Below are positions 25,028 to 32,260 of a DNA stretch of 32,260 nt, one piece after another. Positions within the stretch are counted from its first letter, which is position 1. Each line of letters begins with the position of its first letter. Source of the DNA: Ophiothrix spiculata (lineage: Eukaryota; Echinodermata; Ophiuroidea; Amphilepidida; Ophiotrichidae). The DNA lies in NCBI GenBank assembly GCA_000969725.1, contig JXSR01S022821.1, one strand, 5' to 3'. The translations under genes were made by a program, and so were the position numbers. The notes below the pieces were generated by a model that made no database searches, was not told where the DNA came from, and saw nothing but the letters and a program-made list of their open reading frames with translations.

Positions 25028-25893
25028 AAGTTTAGTCCTCAGGATGCTAAGAAAAGACTCGTATTCCTGATGGTTACAATGAGGGATCAAGGAGTCCTTT
25101 TACATTGCAGACAACCGGACACTCATCTCCAGTGTACAATGCTGTCATCAAGTCATGTGACCTTGGCTCTCGCCATGGGTCACATTAAGCTTTGTTTGAT
25201 CCTTTACTGGCAAACTCATCTGAGGTACAAATTTAGGATTTAGATTAACACTAGATATTATAGTCACACCATCATCATAGAATGATATGTTGCATATTAA
25301 AGGGACTGGCCTTTTCTGGAAAAAGTTATTAAATTTGATCAAATCTGGGGCTAACTGGATGCTATGTTCATGTTTTGGACATTTTCCAGTGCCAATCAAA
25401 CTTCAACAATAGTCGCCAAGATAGTCGTGACTATTTAATACCAACTAGTCGACTATTAAAAAGTAGTAGTCGTGCAATGTGACCTATCATTAGTTTTCCA
25501 CGATTTTGAGGAATATTTGATAAAATTGCAATTCTTTTACCAACTTTAATTTTTGCTGCAGGAGGCAAACAATGGTGTGAAACAGTGTTCTTAGTTTCAA
25601 ATCTTAAAACGATCTAGTTTTTACACCTGTGATAGGTAAACAAATTTTTGATGAAATTGTTTCTATTTAGGGCTGTTCAACTTCCAATAATTATGGAAAA
25701 TATGGGACTCTCCACTTTACTTTTTGGACTCCCCATTTTTGTGTTTTTTACAAGCTTATGAGTCCCAATGGATTCCCTGGTCTGAGGTCCTAGTGCCAAG
25801 CTTGTACAAAGGGTGTTTGCTTTGGATAATTTTTGATGTAATGGATGTGTTTTATGACTTTTGACCTTACTTTTGACTTTGGTTATGAGGCTT

Positions 25894-26290
25894 AATACGC
25901 CGGGGAAGTAGTGACATCACATTTATGATAATTAGCCCAACACGTGCGATCTGGTTCCAAACGAATGATCATGTCCACTGATCATACGTATTTATAAGAA
26001 TAGGCGTACGTAAACATACATGTACAAATCAGACTGAATTTTCTCAGTGGGAAAACAAAAATAACAGCAGGCGTCCCATCCTGGCTTGTGATCACAACCT
26101 TCAGCATAACAGGTCGGCATGTTTTCTCTTATTTTTGTTTTAGACGAATGTTATGGTTTCAAAGAGGAGTCTGACTTTTTTCCCCATAGACTTAACGTGT
26201 GGCAAAACTGTCCAACCCCTTGTTTGGAACCAATATGCACGTGTTGGATGATTTACATAAATTATGACGTCACTACTTCCCCGGCGTATT
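25894..26290. mobile_element. 397-bp MITE with ~70-bp inverted repeats
   Basis: Both ends start AATACGCCGGGGAAGTAGTG AC when read inward. They continue as inverted copies through TTTATG, CCAACACGTGC and GGTTCCAAAC with scattered differences. No transposase coding is seen inside. It sits 13 bp from the SINE start. Confidence 0.8.
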
Positions 26291-26302
26291 GAAAAATATT
26301 TC

Positions 26303-26606
26303 AGGGGAAGCAGGTGGCGCAGCGGTACTTTCCTCGCCTTGCACCAATGAGCCCACAGGACTGTCACGGGTTCGAACCCCGGTCTAGGCGCTGTATGTGC
26401 AATTGGTTGCCAGTCCAAACTTGCTTCCGCAGGTTTTTCCCCGAGCGCTCCGGTTTTCCTCCTGCACTAAAACTGGCAAATAAATCTGACCATCTGACAG
26501 AGGACCCTCATGGAAAGCAGTGCTGGACACTGATGAGGCTATCCTCTATATCAGTACTGCTCTCTATATATGTCATAATTACTTATTTATTTATTTATTT
26601 ATTTAT
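26303..26606 (+). mobile_element. tRNA-derived SINE copy B, with (TTTA)n tail
   Basis: AGGTGGCGCAGCGGTA is a good A box region and GGGTTCGAACCCC (26368-26380) a perfect B box. The body carries CTTCCGCAGGTTTTTCC, GCGCTCCGGTTTTCCTCCTG and a short region with GGACACTGATGAGGC. It ends in (TTTA)n at 26581-26606. Intact Pol III boxes and a clean tail suggest it is younger than copy A. Confidence 0.85.
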
Positions 26607-27920
26607 AGTAATATATATTTTCTGTGGTGTTAAATTAATATCATCACAACTTCATTTCAAAAATTGAAAAAATCAATATTTTTCCAACAAATGATAAAAA
26701 GTAAATTATTATTAGTTAATTTGCATATTTTATCTGATAAGATTCATCTAAATTTGGCATAAATGGCAAATAAGAAAGAAAAAATACCAGATGCTCTGAA
26801 CTACTTGATAGGTAGGCTTATATCTTGATATATTTCTGTGATTTTTAAAATTAACGTTTGATAAATGACTTGGGAATTAATGTAAGGGTATGATCAAATA
26901 TTGTAATAAGCTTATTTGCATATTGGGTATGACATTTTTTGATTATTTAGGCACTTTTGAATATCTCGCCCATTTGTGTTGGCTTTATTGGGTAAAAAAA
27001 ATCACTTGTCAGTTATGATTTTTCTTATTTTGGCCGTAAATTACTGATTACCAAAAATGTTTGCGGATTACCAGATTTTAAGACTTGTTAATCCGCAGGA
27101 TTACCAGATATTTTTCATTAATTTGCACACTTCGATGGATGCTCAAAATACCCCCTTTTTTATGACTTTGCGGTCCGCGATTTACAGTGAAAAATATACA
27201 CTTTTTCCGCGAAATTTAGAACACGCATGGTTACCACTTTTAAGTTGACTTGGGGGACCGGGTTTATACCCATCAAATCTCAGTGTAATTAATTTGTAGT
27301 GAGCACAACTATACTTTATCTCAGAGCCCGGTTTCAGAGTTGTTTTTCACTCGTTCGCGGGGTTTAAAAATTCTTTCTGACGCTTGTTGTTAAGGCCTTC
27401 TGCGTACGTTACTGATGCAGTTATTTACGCATGTATTTGCTAGTAACTCTTAAATACATCACCAATGGTGGCGCACTTTGGACCCAGATTTGAGCAAAAT
27501 ATCCCCATTATTATGTAAAACTATATCATTTAATCTTAAAAAAGAAATCATTTTTAATTTTCTCAATCTATATTTTCTTGGATCCATTTAGATTTTGACT
27601 GAAAGCATTATTTTCATGAAATTAGACTTAATCACCCTCTTCATGCACAGTTTTTCTGTTGTTAAACTTATATAGGGCCCAAAAATTCCAGCAATAAAAT
27701 TGATGTATCTCTGCAACCACAGCAATTCTCAAAGAGCTCATTTATGGCTTGTTAGATTTCTTTCAATTATCTTTACAAAATTTCATAAATATCAAAAAAA
27801 CTTTAAATTTTTTGTTTCTAAACCTAGGCTAGCTATATTTGCAGAGCGTGATTGGTTGATTTCGCTTGTTTACGCTCACGATGTTGGCGCGCGCGTTATG
27901 AGTGGCGTACTTGACACGAT

Positions 27921-28430
27921 TTGAAAGGAAAAACAACAATTGACAGTAATGAGTTTACCCCCGATGAATACATCTGCTTTCGTAAAGATAGGAAACTAGA
28001 ATATTATACCGTTGGCACATATAAAGAAGAAGCCAGAGGAGGTGCTCTACTGTTGGTGAAGAGAAACTTGAACCCTGTACTATATACTGATGGGGACGTT
28101 GAAGCGGAAGTTATTTGGTGCAAGGTATATCCAAACCCAAAGATTGAACTACTTGTCGGAGCAGTTTACAGACCGGAACGTGGTGGTGAATCTAACCTTG
28201 TCAAGATCTGTAATTCAATCAATGCGGCAGACACCGACAACTGCGTCATTATGGGCGACTTCAATTTTCGCGATATTGATTGGACTGGGAACGAAGTGCC
28301 GTCAAGTATCTCCAAGTTGTTTCTTTCTTGCATTGAGGACAATTTATTATTTCAGCTAGTTAAGAAACCTACCAGAGGTGACAACATCTTAGATTTGGTT
28401 CTCACAGGGAATCCAGACATTGTACCGTAA
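27921..28430 (+). pseudogene. LINE endonuclease domain fragment
   Basis: 169 codons open up to the TAA at 28428-28430, and the same frame resumes directly as VDVGEQLGTSDHRRVLVE. DFNF and SDH are the conserved metal-binding and catalytic motifs of apurinic-like endonucleases. The family's upstream TETWL-type motif is absent because the element is 5'-truncated. Confidence 0.85.
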
Positions 28431-29003
28431 GTCGACGTCGGCGAACAGCTTGGCACCAGCGACCACAGACGTGTTCTTGTTGAATTGAGAATACCAGTTC
28501 CTCGTATTGCCCTATCAAGCAGAAAGATTTACTTGTACTCCAAAGGAGACTTTGCTGGTTTTTCAAAGGACATTGACTGGGTTCAACTTTTTGCAGGCAA
28601 AAGATTTAAAAAGGCAAAAATGGACTATGAAGGTATGCTTGTAAATCAAATCAAGAAGGAGCCAAAGAAATATTACAATTATGATAGACATTTCTGCAGA
28701 TCTACAGATGATTTTGAGAAGGCAGAGATATTAAATGACTTCTTTGCAAGTGTCTTAAAAGTGGAGCCTGAAGGTGAGCGGCTCAACATTCCATTACCTC
28801 CAAGACTTCATAGCTCAAACATTTATGATATTGTGATTACTCCTGATATTGTGAGAGAAAGTTGGTCAAGTTACATCTCAACAAAGCATGCGAAGCGGAC
28901 AGATTTAATGTCAATATTCTGAAGAACGTTCCCGATCTTGATGTTCCACTAAGCTTACTCTTTAATTAATGCATCTCTGCAGGAAGGTATCATACCTCAA
29001 GAC

Positions 29004-29675
29004 TTGAAGGACGCAAATATCACACCGTTATTCAAAAAAGGTTCTCGTCTGAGTCCAAATAATTACAGGCCTGTGTCACTTACTAGTCAAGTCGTCAAGA
29101 TCCTGGAGAGAATCATATATGACCAGCTTATGGACTTTGTGCAGACTTGCAATTTAATTTCTTGTCATCAACATGGATTCCAAAAGAAATGCTCCTGTGT
29201 TACTCAGCTACTCGAATGTTTACTTGACTGGACTTCCTGTTACGACGATAACATAGGTGTTGATGCAGTATATTTGGACTTTCGAAAAGCATTCGATACA
29301 GTTCCCCATGGTAGACTTTTTTATAAATTAAGCCATCTTGTCAAAGGCCATTTACTTGAGCGGATCAGAGGCTTTCTCTCAGGTAGAAGACAACGAGTTA
29401 TACTTAGGAACGGAGCATCAAGCTGGAAAAATGTAACAAGCGGAGTTCCTCAAGGATCCATACTCGGGCCTCTCCTGTTTCTTTTGTATGTGAATGACAT
29501 ACCAGATGCCATTTCGTCTTCAAACGCAAAAATGTTTGCCGATGACACCAAAATTTATAAGCCGATTTTGACAATTACCGACTGTGACGCTCTACAGGAT
29601 GATCTCAATGCCCTTGCTGCATGGTCAAACTTATGGCTCCTGGAATTCAACCCAGCCAAGTGTGTAGTTTTATGA
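29004..29675 (+). pseudogene. LINE reverse transcriptase domain fragment
   Basis: 223 codons covering RT motifs 0 to D, with catalytic Asp residues of motif A (LDFRKAFD) and motif C (FADD) intact. It terminates prematurely at TGA after FNPAKCVVL, and the thumb and C-terminal region continue in another frame. The layout fits CR1/L2/Rex elements of the Jockey superfamily. Confidence 0.9.
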
Positions 29676-30968
29676 ATTAAATCTGTGTTGACTACAACTA
29701 TTCCCTCAATGGAGTTTACCTGCAGGAAGTGGATGAACAGAAAGACCTCGGGATCACCATTACAAACAATCTTACTCCTACAAAGCATATTCATCAGATT
29801 TGTAAAAAGGCCCATCAGAAGATCGCAATGTTCAGACGCTGCTTTTCCGGATTCGACGAGGAGAAAGTCAAGATTCTTTACTAGTCTCTCATCCGAACAG
29901 GTCTTGAATACGCATATCAACTGCATGGAGCCCATTTTTGAAAAAAAATATTGCTGCATTAGAAAAGGTGCAGACCAGATGCCTACATCTTTGTAAGAAC
30001 AATAATATTGTGTTGGACTCATTAGAAGAAAGACGAATAAAAACTGATCTTGTAGACACTTTTAAACTGTTAAATGGACATTACAAAACTGATGCAAACA
30101 CTTTCTTCTCCCTCCCCCACAAATACCTCAGGGGCCACTCCAAAAAGCTGTTCCAAAGACGTACAAACACACAATTGGTCAACCACTTCTATGGTCAAAT
30201 ACTGGAACAAGCTCCCAGATCAAGTGGTGGCTGCACCTACAATTGCTTCCTTCAAGAAGAACTTGGAGAGTCCTGCCGTTAGGATTACAGGACTAATCTA
30301 CCAAGTATCCAAGTAAGTATCCAAGAGATAGTATACGACGTCGATGATCATGATGATAAGTGTTACGTACACGAACCAGCTACCAGTTAATCTAATCTTG
30401 ATCGTGAAACCCGAACGACTCACTGTGATGATTTATCTCATTCGTCGATCGGGCGGGGAGCATACACTATTCTGTAGAGAAATTCACGTCACTTTGCTCA
30501 ATGACGCATTTTGTTAATCTTGGTTTCATGTATTTCGTTGATAGCAAATCTTTTTCATATGTCATTATGCAGATGGAGCTCTATAGTATAAAATTGGGCA
30601 CCATAGATCGGCGATTGTTGACACTGCCTGATCACTGAAGAACGTGTAGGTTGAGGTAAAAAACATTATCCAGATTTCACCTTTATTGGAAATAAATGAG
30701 AATTTTAAATTGAAAGTTTGTATCTTTACACTAAATTTAAAATGAAATCATCGAGTCTGTTTTTATTTCAACGAAGGTAGCCATATAAGTGCGTTTCAAA
30801 ATCCTGAACGCTGGCTCCATTGAAATACGTGGTTGTAAGGTTGCCGAATTCGCTTAGCGTCAGTACCTCATATGAGGTAGGTACGAGTTCAGTGCAAATC
30901 TAATCTGGGACTAGTGCCTACGTCACCTTCTCACAAGAAGGTGACTTCCAGTTAAGTTTTGTATAAAA

Positions 30969-31163
30969 TTGGATCGATTGAGCCCATATTTATTGGTCGA
31001 GCTATGAGTTGCAAAAATATTGGGCGAGACGCAGTCGAGCCCAACATTTTAAAACTCATAGCGAGACCAATAAATATCGGGCGTAAATCATCCAATTTTA
31101 TCATTATCATGTTTTGGATCCAATATTTTCCCACACTTGGACACCTCAAAGCATGATAATGGT
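30969..31163. mobile_element. Hairpin-bearing dispersed element, copy 2
   Basis: Same order as 15962-16129: TTGAGCCCATATTTATTGGT CGAGCTATGAGTTGCAAAAA TATTGG, then AACTCATAGCGAGACCAATA AATAT, CGTAAATCATCCAAT and CTCAAAGCATGATAATG. It has an extra internal GCAGTCGAGCCCAACATTTT segment that copy 1 lacks, so copy 1 appears internally deleted. Confidence 0.75.
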
Positions 31164-31177
31164 CGATATTGACCATT

Positions 31178-31232
31178 TTCCGATATCGATATATCGGCAG
31201 TCAATTATCGATATATATCGATATATCGATGT
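31178..31232. repeat. ATCGATAT-rich simple repeat
   Basis: CGATATCGATATATCGG and ATCGATATATATCGATATAT are self-complementary alternating stretches. It is a simple-sequence repeat prone to cruciform formation. Confidence 0.8.
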
Positions 31233-32055
31233 TTTCTCTATCTCGCCAACCGAATAAATTACAATGCGTAACGAATATTGGCGAGTGGCGACCCTAATTT
31301 CCGTGTTGTAATTACATAGCACAGTTTGGTTGTAGAATTCCTCATACCCCTGTTTGATCGTAAATATCACAGTTCCTTTTCAAAATAGCATTAAAAATTG
31401 AACATTTTTAATGAAAAAGAAGCATATTATTTCTTGGTCTCGCATACACAAATACATACCATGTTAAGATCATGATGAAAAACATTGCCGAAATCGTGCT
31501 TTGAGACGGTGATGGCTTACTCTTACAGTGAATTGCATGCATCATCGAATCATCACATGACTGACCATTTTATGAATGAAATTGAACTTTGACCTGACGA
31601 TTACGTCATGTTTACATCCAGATAGTACCGGACAACGAAAGGCGACCGGGAAGCTGAATAAAATCAACTACGTTGAAGTAAAACATCTTGTAAGGCAGTA
31701 ATTATTTCCAAATAGAAAACAGTAAATAAGTGCAATTAACATTCTTTTTAATAAAACGTTTTTATTTCTAAAAACAATATATTAAACTTGTGTATGTTAC
31801 TAAGATCGTTTTTAGTTGTTGTTTAGCTGAGATTGGGGTAGAGGAAAGCTAATAACATTTCTGTAACTGATCTTAAAATGAACCACTGAGGTTGAAATAA
31901 ATGGACAAAAGATATAAAAATATATAAATAAAGCAAAAGCAACAATGTTATACTTTATTTTCAGTTAAATTCGGCTTTTCACGGTCCATTTTCAGGTGAT
32001 TTTCCCCGAGACGGCTTTGGTTTATAATCGGCGCAATCGCGAGCAAACAATGTCA

Positions 32056-32260
32056 CTCTAGTCATTGTAAAACATTATGTGCATCGATGGATTACAGTGT
32101 TGGCGCGACATATGTGATCATTTTGTAACTACTGTAACTAGCTCTAGTCATTGTAAACCAATATGTGCATCGATGGATTACAGTGTTGGTGCGACTTGTG
32201 ATCATTTTGTAACTAGCTCTAGTCATTGTAAAACATTGTGCATCGATGGATTACAGTGTT
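32056..32260 (+). repeat. Tandem array of 75-86 bp units running off the right edge
   Basis: CTCTAGTCATTGTAAA begins units at 32056, 32142 and 32217. Each continues GTGCATCGATGGATTACAGT GTTGG and TGTGATCATTTTGTAAC. The first unit is 86 bp (it has an extra ACTGTAACT), the second 75 bp, and the third is cut by the window end. More copies are expected outside. Confidence 0.9.

Larger units (their letters stand above)
25028..27920. other. Upstream region of MRPL3 with a MITE and a SINE
   Basis: No gene is seen. The promoter and 5' UTR of MRPL3 should lie just right of 25027, but no TATA box or other motif stands out. A short AGTCG/CGACT hairpin-like stretch lies at 25405-25475. A MITE (25894-26290) and a SINE (26303-26606) follow, then AT-rich sequence. 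A G/C-richer bit (27845-27905) ends just before the LINE. Confidence 0.55.
27921..30350 (+). mobile_element. Decayed CR1/L2-like non-LTR retrotransposon
   Basis: An endonuclease (EEP) remnant covers 27921-28600: FRKDRKLEYYTVGTYKEEAR GGALLLV, then VIMGDFNFRDIDW and SDHRRVLVE. Its N-terminal part with the catalytic Glu is missing. The linker is shortened near 28600. The reverse transcriptase (29004-29672) keeps its main motifs: NNYRPVSLTS, AVYLDFRKAFDTVPH (motif A), SGVPQGSILGPLLF (motif B) and FADDTK (motif C). The C-terminal region with EVDEQKDLGITI and CCHC-free tail ends near 30316. Lesions include an in-frame TAA at 28428, frame changes near 28890, 28970, 29675 and 30190, and stops near 29881 and 29938. 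A GATGATCATGATGATAAG stretch near 30340 may be the tail. It cannot be autonomous. Confidence 0.92.
30351..32055. other. Non-coding region right of the LINE
   Basis: It contains the second hairpin element (30969-31163) and a short ATCGATAT-rich microsatellite (31178-31232). The rest is AT-rich sequence with no supported gene. Confidence 0.6.

Noticed and set aside
26520..26575. Possible hammerhead ribozyme (CTGATGAGGC)
   Set aside because: The required GAAA core and closing stem are not present downstream; the string belongs to the SINE body.
27057..27248. Short + strand frame
   Set aside because: No family resemblance; it sits in AT-rich sequence with local repeats of GATTACCAGAT.
30740..30822. 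Alternative MRPL3 first exon on the - strand (MEPAFRILKRTYMA)
   Set aside because: It looks presequence-like, but no acceptable donor in the needed phase follows, and the exon at 24969-25027 fits better.

Overview
The window is nuclear DNA from a marine invertebrate animal. It has intron-rich genes with GT-AG splicing, AT-rich introns, many foldback elements, tRNA-derived SINEs and CR1/L2-like LINEs. An assembly gap of N runs from 12770 to 13300. The repeat style (GGCCTATATA motifs, LINE tails ending in TTATTATTA) looks like an echinoderm, hemichordate or other invertebrate deuterostome. That placement is an impression; I could not identify the species.

Two protein genes lie tail to tail. 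On the + strand, 298-10611 holds the last seven exons of a coiled-coil protein with a C-terminal CAP-Gly domain, a microtubule-binding type of fold; its 5' end lies outside the window. On the - strand, 25027-15425 holds a complete eight-exon gene for mitochondrial ribosomal protein L3 (MRPL3). It encodes 338 residues, begins with a plausible mitochondrial presequence, and keeps its reading phase at every junction.

The most unusual feature is a minisatellite at 8280-9881. About 30 tandem units of roughly 52 bp fill the intron directly behind the second CAP-Gly exon. Each unit copies the last ~47 bp of that exon plus its 5' splice site, so the intron carries about 29 extra donor-like sites (AAG|GTRAGG). 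All of them look stronger than the real donor (AAG|GTAAAG). The reading frame past the real donor stops at once (TGA at 8298-8300). MRPL3 shows the same behaviour on a smaller scale: the 3' half of exon 5 with its donor is present three times (about 116-122 bp period), and the stop-codon end of exon 8 is present about three times (91-94 bp period).

The remainder is repeat-rich. There are at least seven foldback or MITE-like elements, two of one family in opposite orientations (14922-15140 and 19472-19688). Two SINE copies share a tRNA-like head. A hairpin-bearing dispersed element occurs at 15962-16129 and 30969-31163. A decayed non-LTR retrotransposon occupies 27921-30350, and a 3' fragment of another lies at 5628-5936. 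A BED-type zinc-finger-like ORF sits antisense in an MRPL3 intron. A tandem array of 75-86 bp units runs off the right edge. The two genes have no evident functional link; they are simply neighbours.
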